From an uncultured Myxococcales bacterium (GTDB taxonomy: Bacteria; Myxococcota_A; UBA9042; CAIXZC01), in NCBI GenBank assembly GCA_903923815.1, contig CAIXZC010000234.1, positions 1-32,342 on the forward strand: 32,342 bases of DNA, given 5' to 3'. The notes under the pieces were generated by a model. That model ran no database searches. It was given only the letters and a program-made list of their open reading frames with translations, and was not told the origin of the DNA. A program made the position numbers and the translations under genes. Position 1 is the first letter of the stretch. Each line of letters starts with the position of its first letter. This document shows, piece by piece, positions 17,612-25,664 of the stretch.

Positions 17612-17635
17612 GAACCCCGACCGCGAGGGAGGGGG
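17612..17635. repeat. Short direct repeat, copy 2 (downstream of the HAD gene)
   Basis: gaaccccgaccgcgagggaggggg; 13 bp after the HAD stop codon. Confidence 0.85.
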
Positions 17636-17730
17636 CTTGGGGTGGTCGGGCGGTCAGCCCGCTTGCTGACGCGCGCGGTTCGGATGGGAAAGCGGGTTGC
17701 TGACGTTGGAATTGTAAGGGCTGGCCTGGG

Positions 17731-18522
17731 CTACTCGGCCAGGTAGATGCACAGGCGACGCTCGCGGCCCTCGCCCTCGCTCTTGCTGGCGACCTTGCTG
17801 TTCTTGGACACTTCCATGTGGACCAGCCGGCGCTCCCTCGGGTTCAGCCGATCCAGCCACATCTCGCGGCCACTCTCCTCGACCTTGCGGATCCAGCGAC
17901 GGGCCTTCTCCAGCAACTCCAGGTCCTTCTCGCTCAGGGCGCTCATACCGTCGATGGTGATCTTCCACCGGGGGGGGAAGCGGTTCACCACCTTGTTCAC
18001 CACGAACTGGAAGGACTCCACGAACTCGGGGTCCTGCTGGAAACGGTCGGCCAACTCGCCGGTGGCGCAGATTTCAATGGAATTGCGACCCTCGCGGATG
18101 ACCAGCTCGGCGGGGTCCAGGTCCAGACGCTCCAAGAGGCCCGCGCAGAACTCCTTGGACTTGGCCATCCTGCGGGCGAACTCCTCGGGGGTGCGCTCCT
18201 CGTCGTCCTCCTGGCTGTCGCCGTACTCCTCCCGGGGAGCACGCTCCTCCCGGGGGGCACGCTCTTCCCGGTGGGGCCGTGCGCTGCGGGTGGGCGCCGG
18301 GGCGGGCAGCTCCTCCATGGCTTCGGAGAACTCGGCGGGGCTGTCGTACAGGCCGTCCACCACCACCTCCACCACCACGCTGGGCTTCACCACAGCCAGG
18401 ATGCCCTTGCTGCGGGAGACCACCTCGAACTTCAGCTCCGCCCTGGGGATCCCAAGGGCGCGCTCGGCCCGCTCCAGGGCCTCCTCTTCCGTCTTGCCGT
18501 TGAAACGCCGTTTCTCTTCCAT
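17731..18522 (-). CDS. jag: Jag/KhpB RNA-binding protein (Jag_N, KH, R3H)
   Basis: 263 aa; FNGKTEEEALERAERALGIPRAELKFEVVSRSKGILAV (Jag_N), RNSIEICATG (KH), LNPRERRLVHMEVSKNSKVASKSEGEGRERRLCIYL (R3H); adjacent to yidC. Confidence 0.93.
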   Translation of the reverse strand: MEEKRRFNGKTEEEALERAERALGIPRAELKFEVVSRSKGILAVVKPSVVVEVVVDGLYDSPAEFSEAMEELPAPAPTRSARPHREERAPREERAPREEYGDSQEDDEERTPEEFARRMAKSKEFCAGLLERLDLDPAELVIREGRNSIEICATGELADRFQQDPEFVESFQFVVNKVVNRFPPRWKITIDGMSALSEKDLELLEKARRWIRKVEESGREMWLDRLNPRERRLVHMEVSKNSKVASKSEGEGRERRLCIYLAE

Positions 18523-18532
18523 GGAAAACCTC

Positions 18533-20440
18533 CTATGCGGCGCGGGTTGTGCCGCCGGTAGTGAATCTTCTCTTCAGGTAGTACTGCTGGGCGATGGACA
18601 GCAGGGTGTTCACCAGGATGTACAGGTTCAGGCCCGAGGGCAGGAACAGCATGAAGACGGTGAACATGACGGGCATCATGTACAGCATCATCTTGGCCTG
18701 CTGGGAGTCCATGGTGGTGGGCGTCATCTTCTGCTGCACGTACATCAGGCCACCCAGCACCAGGGGCATGACGAAGAAGGGGTCGGGGGCGGAGAGGTCG
18801 TGGATCCACAGGCCCATGGGGGCCCGGTAGAGGTCCACGGCGGAGTAGAGGGTCCGGTAGAGGGCGATCCAGATGGGCATCTGCAGCAGCATGGGCAGGC
18901 AGCCCCCCAGGGGGTTGACCTTCTCCCGCTTGTAGAGGTTCATGACCTCCTGGTTCATGCGCTCCCGGTCCTTGCCGTACTTCTCGCGAAGGCGATCCAT
19001 CTCGGGCTTGAGCTCGGTCATGCGCTGCATGCTCAGGAAGCTCTTCTGGGTCAGGGGCAGCATGATCAGCTTGACCAGGATGGTCAGGAAGATGATGGCC
19101 AGGGCCCAGGAGGGGATGTAGTCGTGGAACCAGCGCATGATGTACAGCATGGGCTTGGACAGCACCGCCAGGATGCCGAAGTCCAAGGACTCCTCCAGGG
19201 TGGGGGCGGCGTCCTTCAGCAGACCGATGGTCTTGGGGCCCACGAACAGCATGTTCTCCCAGGAGAGGCGGTTGGAGGAGCGGATGTGGGAGGCCGCGGC
19301 ATCCGACAGACCCGCGTCCCGCAGCTCCTTCTCTTTCTGGACAAAGGCCTTCTCCAGGGCCGCCCGGTCCCACAGACCCTCGGCATCCAGGCCCAGCACC
19401 TTGGCCAATTCATCACAGGACACCCCGGGGCGCCCCTTCAGCCAGGAGGGGTTGCAGGACTGGCCCGAGGACAGGGTCACGGCGGGGCGGTAGGCGCTGG
19501 CGCTAAGCACGCCGTTGCCGCCGGCCTGAAGCTGGCAGGAGGACTCCTCGGCGCTGCGGTTCACGGCGGCCAGCAGGAAGTAACGATCGGAGACGCCCAC
19601 CCACTCGGTGGCCCCGCCGGGGTTCTTGACGCCCCCCTCCTTGAGGAGGGCCTCGGCGGGCTCGGTGTTGAAGGAACCGCCGGCCTGGCACTGGGCCCCC
19701 TTGATGTTGGCGGGGGGGGAGAAGATGGAGGTGCCGGCGGTGGTGCCCGGGGTCTCCCAGGACGTGACCGTCAGCCGGGGCTGGATCTGCAGGGCCTTGG
19801 CGCCCAGGTTGTACACCGTCACCAGCAGGCGGAAGCGGTGCCCCCCAAGGGGCTTGAGGCGCCGCTCCACGTAGACGTCCGAGGTGTCCGTGGCGGGGTT
19901 GGGCCACACGTAGACGGCCTCGGCATCGCCGGGGGCGCTGACCAGCGAGAAGATGGGGTCCGCGCGGTACAGATCAAAGAAGTCCGCGGTGACCTTGGCC
20001 CCCGCCTTCCAACCCTTGGGGTCGGCCAGGGAGGCCACGGGCTGCACCAGGGTCCGGGTCAGCTGCACGCCCGCCAGGACCTCGGGCTGGGAGAGCTGGA
20101 ACTGGAAGGGCAGGAAGCGGGTATCCCAGGTGTTCACCAGCTGCATGGGGCCCGGCCGGGAGATCCACTGGGGCACCACGCCCACGGAGCCCTTAAGCTC
20201 CTCTTGCTGATATTGATCGTAGAGGAGTTCGAAGCAGGCCAGGGTGCCACCCCGGCCGCTGAACACGGCGCGGTACTTCTCGTTGGCCTCCTGGGAGACC
20301 AGCTCCACCGCCCCGGGCTCACCGTCGCCGCAGCGAACGACGGGCCCCTCAGCACCGTGGGCGGGCGCGCCGGCCAGGAGCCCCGAAGCAAGCAGGACAA
20401 GACACACCAGGCTGCGAAGGGAGTGGGTCTTCAATGGCAA
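18533..20440 (-). CDS. yidC: Membrane protein insertase YidC
   Basis: 635 aa; P1 domain ([14 protein letters not shown]), conserved TM core ([51 protein letters not shown]). TTG start. Confidence 0.95.
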   Translation of the reverse strand: MPLKTHSLRSLVCLVLLASGLLAGAPAHGAEGPVVRCGDGEPGAVELVSQEANEKYRAVFSGRGGTLACFELLYDQYQQEELKGSVGVVPQWISRPGPMQLVNTWDTRFLPFQFQLSQPEVLAGVQLTRTLVQPVASLADPKGWKAGAKVTADFFDLYRADPIFSLVSAPGDAEAVYVWPNPATDTSDVYVERRLKPLGGHRFRLLVTVYNLGAKALQIQPRLTVTSWETPGTTAGTSIFSPPANIKGAQCQAGGSFNTEPAEALLKEGGVKNPGGATEWVGVSDRYFLLAAVNRSAEESSCQLQAGGNGVLSASAYRPAVTLSSGQSCNPSWLKGRPGVSCDELAKVLGLDAEGLWDRAALEKAFVQKEKELRDAGLSDAAASHIRSSNRLSWENMLFVGPKTIGLLKDAAPTLEESLDFGILAVLSKPMLYIMRWFHDYIPSWALAIIFLTILVKLIMLPLTQKSFLSMQRMTELKPEMDRLREKYGKDRERMNQEVMNLYKREKVNPLGGCLPMLLQMPIWIALYRTLYSAVDLYRAPMGLWIHDLSAPDPFFVMPLVLGGLMYVQQKMTPTTMDSQQAKMMLYMMPVMFTVFMLFLPSGLNLYILVNTLLSIAQQYYLKRRFTTGGTTRAA

Positions 20441-20730
20441 CCTCTGGGCACAGCCCGGGAACTCCGAGGGGGGACCAGATCGACCCCGCCCTCATTCCAA
20501 GGATGGCACCTGGAAACGCGCCGCACAGCCAACCAAAGACCGCGGGCGGGGCCGTGGACCTGGAGGGCTTCGATGGCGTAGTTGGAACAGCTTGGATGGA
20601 AACGACAGGCGGGGGGCAGCAGGGGGGACACCACAGTCCTATAGAAGCGCAGAGGCAGCAGCAGCAGGAACAACAGCACAGCGCTGGCCCTGTTATTGCC
20701 TTTCCATTCTTCTGTAGAGCTTGAAGGCAT
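20431..20730 (-). CDS. yidD: Membrane protein insertion efficiency factor YidD
   Basis: 99 aa; [59 protein letters not shown]. Confidence 0.94.
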   Translation of the reverse strand: MPSSSTEEWKGNNRASAVLLFLLLLPLRFYRTVVSPLLPPACRFHPSCSNYAIEALQVHGPARGLWLAVRRVSRCHPWNEGGVDLVPPRSSRAVPRGCH

Positions 20731-21058
20731 GGACCAGGTCCCTTTCGTACTCCGTGCGCGTGGGCAGCATCGCGTCGCGTTTCACAATGACCACCACGTC
20801 CAGCGGGGCAAGCAGGAGATCCCGGTTGTGACGAAAGGCCTCGCGGATCACCCGCTTGGCCCTGTTCCGCTGCACCGCCTTGCCGAATTTCCGGGTCACT
20901 GTCATGCCCAGCCGGCGTCCATCCTCTGGGCCGGGCATCATGAAGACCAGCAGATTCCTGGTCTGGATCTTTCTCCCACCCTTGAACACCCGGTCAAAAT
21001 CGCTGGAATGGAGCAGCCGATCCTGACGTGGGAAGGAGAATTCTCCCATCGGGGACAT
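20693..21058 (-). CDS. rnpA: Ribonuclease P protein component
   Basis: 121 aa; [45 protein letters not shown]. Confidence 0.94.
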   Translation of the reverse strand: MSPMGEFSFPRQDRLLHSSDFDRVFKGGRKIQTRNLLVFMMPGPEDGRRLGMTVTRKFGKAVQRNRAKRVIREAFRHNRDLLLAPLDVVVIVKRDAMLPTRTEYERDLVHAFKLYRRMERQ

Positions 21059-21064
21059 CCGTCG

Positions 21065-21214
21065 TTACTTTTTGGGGATGCTCACGGTCAGGCTGTGGCG
21101 ACCCTTGGCCCTGCGGGCGTTGAGGACCTTGCGGCCACCGGCGGTGGCCATGCGGGCCCGGAAGCCGTGGGTCCTGATCTTCTTGATGTTGTGCGGCTGA
21201 TATGTTCTTTTCAC
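21065..21214 (-). CDS. rpmH: 50S ribosomal protein L34
   Basis: Not in the ORF track (49 aa). Manual translation from GTG 21214: [49 protein letters not shown]. Confidence 0.97.
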   Translation of the reverse strand: MKRTYQPHNIKKIRTHGFRARMATAGGRKVLNARRAKGRHSLTVSIPKK

Positions 21215-21263
21215 GGTCAATCTCCTTCAAAACGGCCAAAGTCTGAGGCTTTGGACCGCGCTA

Positions 21264-21291
21264 AGTATCGAAAACAGCGTGGTCTTGTCAA
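21264..21291 (-). promoter_or_regulatory. Putative sigma70 promoter of the rpmH operon
   Basis: Minus strand TTGACA (21291-21286), 16 bp, GATACT (21269-21264). Confidence 0.55.
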
Positions 21292-21329
21292 CCAAAATCT
21301 CCCGCAGCTCCCCAGGGAATCCTTAACCG

Positions 21330-21357
21330 TTGACACCTCCCCTTTGCTGGTTATAGT
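21330..21357 (+). promoter_or_regulatory. Putative sigma70 promoter for tRNA-Arg
   Basis: TTGACA (21330-21335), 16 bp, TATAGT (21352-21357), 21 bp before the tRNA. Confidence 0.65.
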
Positions 21358-21378
21358 TAGCGCCGTTGTTTGTTGACC

Positions 21379-21452
21379 GGGCGTTTGGCTCAGTTGGATA
21401 GAGCGACGGCCTCCGGAGCCGTAGGTCACAGGTTCGAGCCCTGTAACGCCCG
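21379..21452 (+). tRNA. tRNA-Arg (anticodon CCG)
   Basis: Acceptor GGGCGTT/AACGCCC, D arm GGCTCAGTTGGATAGAGC, anticodon arm ACGGC-CTCCGGA-GCCGT, T arm ACAGGTTCGAGCCCTGT; CCA not encoded. Confidence 0.95.
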
Positions 21453-21502
21453 CTGGTTTCACTTTCAGGTCTGTCCGGTGGTTGGCTTCCCGGTGAGGTT
21501 GC

Positions 21503-22603
21503 ATGCGATTCGCCGTTACCATTTCCGAAGGGACGGGGGGTTCTGAGAGGCGCCTTGAGGTGGAAGCTGACAATTGGATGCTGGCCCTGCGCCTGTCCCT
21601 TGAGATGGCCGGTGCGGCGCCCATGAAGCTGGGTACCGCCTCCTGCGAGATCCTCGAAGACTCCACCATACTGTTGAATGACGCGCGCCTGGGGCGCAGC
21701 ATCCGAATCTCCATCGCGGGCCAATGCCCGGATGTGGTCCGCCCTGGTTCGGCCGAAGAGCCCTGCGACGCAGAGGAGGCCATCCCTCCCGGCACCATGA
21801 CCTACCTTGAGGCCCAGATCGAACAGGCCCTCCAGTCCCCCCCCGAACCCACCGACCTGGAAGATCCCCCGGAAGAGCCCGGCGACGACGTGAGGCACCT
21901 GCCCTTCATCAAGGTCACCACCAAGGATCGGCAGCTCATGGGGCTGGAGCGCCCCCCTCAACCAAACGAATCCGCGGCGGACCTGGCGGACCGGCGGCGG
22001 GTCAAGTACCTGTCCGTCGTGAAGGTGGAGCTGCCCATGAGCTCCCACAATCCCCAGCTCACCTCCGAGTCCCAGGTGGGTCCCTGGAAGGACCCGGGCC
22101 TGGCCGTGAAGATGAGGGAACTGGAGCTGTCCTTCGGTCGCATCCTCAAGCTGCCCCCGGAGGAGACCCCGACCCTGGCCCTGGATGTGATCCGCCGGGT
22201 GGTGGGGGCCTCCCAGGCCTGGTTCACGGTGGCCCTGGACGAAGAGCGCATGATGCTGTTGGCGGCCTCCGGGCACCACACCCGTGGCAGCAGCGGCCTC
22301 ATCTTCACCTTCAACCGTGCGGAGCCCGCGGCCCTGGCCCTTCAGGATGGCATCGGCATCAGCCTCCAGTGCAGCGCCGCCTCCTGCCGGCCCGTGCTGG
22401 TGGACCCCTCGGATTGGCGGGCCTGCGGCGGCCTGCTGTGCGTCCCCGTCTTCCTTGACGACCGACCCCTGGCCGTGATCCAGCTCTATCGAAGCCGGGA
22501 GGAGGGGGCCTTCTCGGAGCAGGATCTCATCGTCGTCGAGCGGGCGGCGTCATTGGGCTCCAGCCTCCTGCAGGCCATTCAACGCCCCCAAAGAAGAGCG
22601 TAG
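21503..22603 (+). CDS. GAF-domain protein with an unassigned N-terminal domain
   Basis: 366 aa; C-terminal GAF-like segment (LALDVIRRVVGASQAWFTVALDEERMMLLAASG...LLCVPVFLDDRPLAVIQLYRS...FSEQDLIVVERAASLGSSLLQAI); RBS ggtgagg. Confidence 0.75.
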   Translation: MRFAVTISEGTGGSERRLEVEADNWMLALRLSLEMAGAAPMKLGTASCEILEDSTILLNDARLGRSIRISIAGQCPDVVRPGSAEEPCDAEEAIPPGTMTYLEAQIEQALQSPPEPTDLEDPPEEPGDDVRHLPFIKVTTKDRQLMGLERPPQPNESAADLADRRRVKYLSVVKVELPMSSHNPQLTSESQVGPWKDPGLAVKMRELELSFGRILKLPPEETPTLALDVIRRVVGASQAWFTVALDEERMMLLAASGHHTRGSSGLIFTFNRAEPAALALQDGIGISLQCSAASCRPVLVDPSDWRACGGLLCVPVFLDDRPLAVIQLYRSREEGAFSEQDLIVVERAASLGSSLLQAIQRPQRRA

Positions 22604-22610
22604 TTTTCGC

Positions 22611-22639
22611 TAGACCTGCAAGTTATCCCTACCTATACT
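22611..22639 (+). promoter_or_regulatory. Putative sigma70 promoter for the KOW-ended protein
   Basis: TAGACC (22611-22616), 17 bp, TATACT (22634-22639). Confidence 0.4.
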
Positions 22640-22686
22640 GGCCGCCCGGCGGGCCCCTGCCCGCAAAGAATCTGGGCGGTGAAGGA

Positions 22687-23622
22687 ATGCTGTACTCGGA
22701 AGGAACAGGCTTTGCTGGGTTTGAGGCCGCGCACTTTGGCGCCTTTGAGCAGGCCAAGTGGGCCTCCCATCGCTTCAACCTGGAGCGCATGAAGGTCTCC
22801 GCCGCCCTGGAGGGTCTGCGCAAGGTCCTGGTGGCGGGCCTGGAGGTCCCTGAAGAGGGGCTCACCTGGAACCTCAGCGCCGCCCACCCCGAGGTCCTCA
22901 ACGCCCACAAGGTGGACTGCCTGTGGCTGTACCTGGCCAGGAACGACAAAGAGCGGGAGACCGTGGAGAAGGGCGCCGAGCGGGAGCTGTCCCTGGCCCA
23001 GATGATCCAGCGGCCCAACGCCATGCACCGCTTCGCCTTCGTGGGGGTGCGGGTCCATGCCGCTGGCCTGGAGTGGGGGCTATGGATCCACGCCAACGCC
23101 GTGCTGGACCGCCGCAACCTGGAGGCGGCCCTCAAGGACCCCTTTGAGCGCACCAAGGTGTCGCCCCTGATGGCCCGCCTGCCCGAGGGCAGCGTGGCCC
23201 GAGTGGGAGGGCAGACCTCCAACCCCGTGGCCTGGCTGGAGCAGACCGAAGGTCGCCTCCCCGCCTGGGAGGATTTCCTCTTCTTCGGGCGCGACCTGGA
23301 CACCCAGGACGCCGCCCAGGCTGGGGCCGACGTGGTGCAGACCCTGCAGGCCGACCTGCCCCGCTTCCTGGCCCTCTTTCGTCTGTTCGCCTGGAGCAGC
23401 GGCAACGACCGCCTGGGCCTGGCCAAGCTGATCAAGGAAGAAAAGAAGGAACGGGTCCGCAAGCAAAGCGGCCTGGAGCCAGGAGACCGGGTGCGGGTCA
23501 CCAGAGGCATGCTGGCGGGCCAGCAGGGCACCCTTCAGGAGTTGGACTCCAGGGGCAAGGCCAAGGTGCTGCTGGGCCGCCTGACCATCGACCTTCAAGC
23601 CGACATGCTCACCAAGATCTAG
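22687..23622 (+). CDS. Uncharacterised protein with C-terminal KOW-like motif
   Basis: 311 aa; C-terminus GLEPGDRVRVTRGMLAGQQGTLQELDSRGKAKVLLGRLTIDLQADMLTKI resembles KOW; about 250-aa N-terminal region not recognised. Confidence 0.7.
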   Translation: MLYSEGTGFAGFEAAHFGAFEQAKWASHRFNLERMKVSAALEGLRKVLVAGLEVPEEGLTWNLSAAHPEVLNAHKVDCLWLYLARNDKERETVEKGAERELSLAQMIQRPNAMHRFAFVGVRVHAAGLEWGLWIHANAVLDRRNLEAALKDPFERTKVSPLMARLPEGSVARVGGQTSNPVAWLEQTEGRLPAWEDFLFFGRDLDTQDAAQAGADVVQTLQADLPRFLALFRLFAWSSGNDRLGLAKLIKEEKKERVRKQSGLEPGDRVRVTRGMLAGQQGTLQELDSRGKAKVLLGRLTIDLQADMLTKI

Positions 23623-23628
23623 GGGTTG

Positions 23629-24330
23629 TCAGGACAGCCCCAGGGGCTGCTCCGTCTTCAGCAGATTGTTGATGCTTTCGATCAGTTCTGCCCGGTGGAT
23701 GAGATCGTTCTTCCAATCCAGGGTGTCCATCTCGATGACCAGCGAATCGCTGCGATTCCACCGACTGAACCAGTCCTCGTACAGATCGTGCAGGGTCGTG
23801 ATGTAGGCCCGGGGGATGCTTTGCTCCTCGGGGCGGCCACGGTAGCGGATGCGCTTCCTGGCCATGTTCACCGAGCAGCGCAGGTAGATCAGCAGGTCCG
23901 GGGAGGGCAGGGTGGCCACGATGGCCTGGTACAGCTCGAAGTAGGTGTCGTACTCGCGCTTGGTCATGTGGCCGTTCAGGTGCAGGTTCCGGGCGAAGAT
24001 CTCCGCGTCCTCGTAGATGGTGCGGTCCTGCACCACCACCCCGGGCTCCGTCACCAACTGCTGGTGCAGGGCCAGGCGCTTGGCCAAAAAGGAGATCTGG
24101 GAGTGGAAGGCCCAGCGCTGCATGTCCTGGTAGAAGTCCGTGAGGAAGGGGTTGACCTCGTTGGGCTCGAAGAAGGGCTTCACGTTCCAGTTCGTGGTGA
24201 TGAACTTCACCAGCGAGGACTTGCCCGCGCCGATGTTGCCCGCCACCGCGATGAAGCGCGTCCCCCGGCCCGGGGTCCTGATGCCACTGCGGTGTTCATC
24301 CAGATACATGAGGCGGCACGATTGACTCAT
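23629..24330 (-). CDS. Deoxynucleoside (dGuo/dAdo-type) kinase
   Basis: 233 aa from ATG 24330; P-loop FIAVAGNIGAGKSSL, VVQDRTIYEDAEIFA, lid RKRIRYRGRPEEQSIP. Confidence 0.88.
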   Translation of the reverse strand: MSQSCRLMYLDEHRSGIRTPGRGTRFIAVAGNIGAGKSSLVKFITTNWNVKPFFEPNEVNPFLTDFYQDMQRWAFHSQISFLAKRLALHQQLVTEPGVVVQDRTIYEDAEIFARNLHLNGHMTKREYDTYFELYQAIVATLPSPDLLIYLRCSVNMARKRIRYRGRPEEQSIPRAYITTLHDLYEDWFSRWNRSDSLVIEMDTLDWKNDLIHRAELIESINNLLKTEQPLGLS

Positions 24331-25550
24331 TGCTCCACCACCCGTTCCTGCATCCTGGTTACGTATTTCGGAAGCACATAGCGAAAGAACTCCGCCGGCG
24401 AGACCTGGGAGAAGCCCGTCTGCGCAAAGGTGCCCTCGCCAAGGCCGTTGCCCAACCCCGGCAGGTCCAGGTAGACGCCCGCAGTCAGAAGCTGCTCCTC
24501 CGTCAGGGAGGTGATGGGCTTGTTGGCCTGCAGGTTGTTGAGCTGATAGCTGAGGCTCTTGCCCCCGGCGGCCAGCCAGCGGAAGGCCTCCCGGGCGGCC
24601 AGCCGCGTGGGCTGCCGATGATCGTTCAGGAACTGGATCCGAAGGTAATGGATGGGCAGCCGCTCCAGGAAGCCCTTGGCCTCCCGGTCCGTCCACCAGC
24701 CGTCGTCGTCGCAGGTCTGGGCGGCCTCGAACAGGGGCCAGGCGTTGCTGTTGCACAGGAAGCAGTCGGGGGTGCCGTCCGTGCCCTTGCCGTCGGTGGA
24801 GCTGCCCTCGGGGAACTTGGTCAGCCGGTCGTACAGGTTGAAGTCGCAGCGGGCGGTGCTGATGCCCGCGCCGTCACTCTTCACGGGGCGCTGGCCACCG
24901 GTGTAGGGGGACAAGGTGGCGAAGCAGCGGTTCGTCGGACCCTCCACATCAATGAGGTAGTCCAGGAAGGGCAGGTTGGTCTCCTTGAAGCGCGCCGCCG
25001 CCCCGGCACCGACCACCAGGGAGTCCCCCAGGGTCACCACCCCCACCACCGACCGCAGCACGTAGTCCTGCTTGTGGGCAAAGGTGATCACGTCCTTGAG
25101 GGCGTCCTGGTCGGCCTGCCCCCCGAAGTCCACGGTGCCACCGCTGATGCGCTCGCCCTCGCCGGTCCCTGGGGGGTTGTAGGTCACCACCACGGCCCCC
25201 GCCTCCCGCGCCAGGTTGGAAAGGTCTTCATCGGTGAACAGGATCCCCTTGGGGTTCAGATCCGGCACCACCACCAGCAACGGACAGAAATATTTATCGG
25301 TGCATTTGACGGTGCGGTAGGCCCGGGCGTAGATGAAGCCCGAGTTCCAGTCCAGGGCCCAATCCTCCAGTACTACCTCGGGGCCGCTGTCCTCGGGGGG
25401 CTGCTGGGTATCGGGAAGGGACTGGTCACCTTGGGCCCCGTCCAGGGGCTGATTCGTATCTGAAGCTGCTTCCCCGTTGGACGCACAGCTCGAAACTAAT
25501 ACGAGCAGGCACAGCGGGAGAACCGCTCTTGTCAGACAAAGCAAAGACAT
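24327..25550 (-). CDS. Predicted lipoprotein with alpha/beta-hydrolase-like domain
   Basis: 407 aa; lipobox LLVLVSSCAS; oxyanion-like VTYNPPGTGEGER and nucleophile-elbow-like TLGDSLVVGAGAA. Confidence 0.65.
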   Translation of the reverse strand: MSLLCLTRAVLPLCLLVLVSSCASNGEAASDTNQPLDGAQGDQSLPDTQQPPEDSGPEVVLEDWALDWNSGFIYARAYRTVKCTDKYFCPLLVVVPDLNPKGILFTDEDLSNLAREAGAVVVTYNPPGTGEGERISGGTVDFGGQADQDALKDVITFAHKQDYVLRSVVGVVTLGDSLVVGAGAAARFKETNLPFLDYLIDVEGPTNRCFATLSPYTGGQRPVKSDGAGISTARCDFNLYDRLTKFPEGSSTDGKGTDGTPDCFLCNSNAWPLFEAAQTCDDDGWWTDREAKGFLERLPIHYLRIQFLNDHRQPTRLAAREAFRWLAAGGKSLSYQLNNLQANKPITSLTEEQLLTAGVYLDLPGLGNGLGEGTFAQTGFSQVSPAEFFRYVLPKYVTRMQERVVEQ

Positions 25551-25585
25551 GGGCTAAACACCCGGCTTTTCCGTCAACAGCGGCC

Positions 25586-25613
25586 ACTATACCCCTGCAC
25601 TTTTGGAAGGCAA
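25586..25613 (-). promoter_or_regulatory. Putative sigma70 promoter for the lipoprotein-kinase pair
   Basis: Minus strand TTGCCT (25613-25608), 16 bp, TATAGT (25591-25586). Confidence 0.5.
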
Positions 25614-25664
25614 ACGCCCAGCAAGAGTTTTTTGCACTCCGAATCCCGAGGAAAGGAAAACCCA

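Noticed and set aside
17747-20581. 944-aa plus-strand ORF opposite jag-yidC
   Set aside because: Antisense to well-supported jag and yidC; composition artefact.
21215-21378. Possible oriC next to rpmH
   Set aside because: rpmH is often near oriC, but no DnaA-box-like TTATCCACA motifs, AT-rich unwinding element or dnaA gene was seen; the space holds divergent promoters for rpmH and the tRNA.
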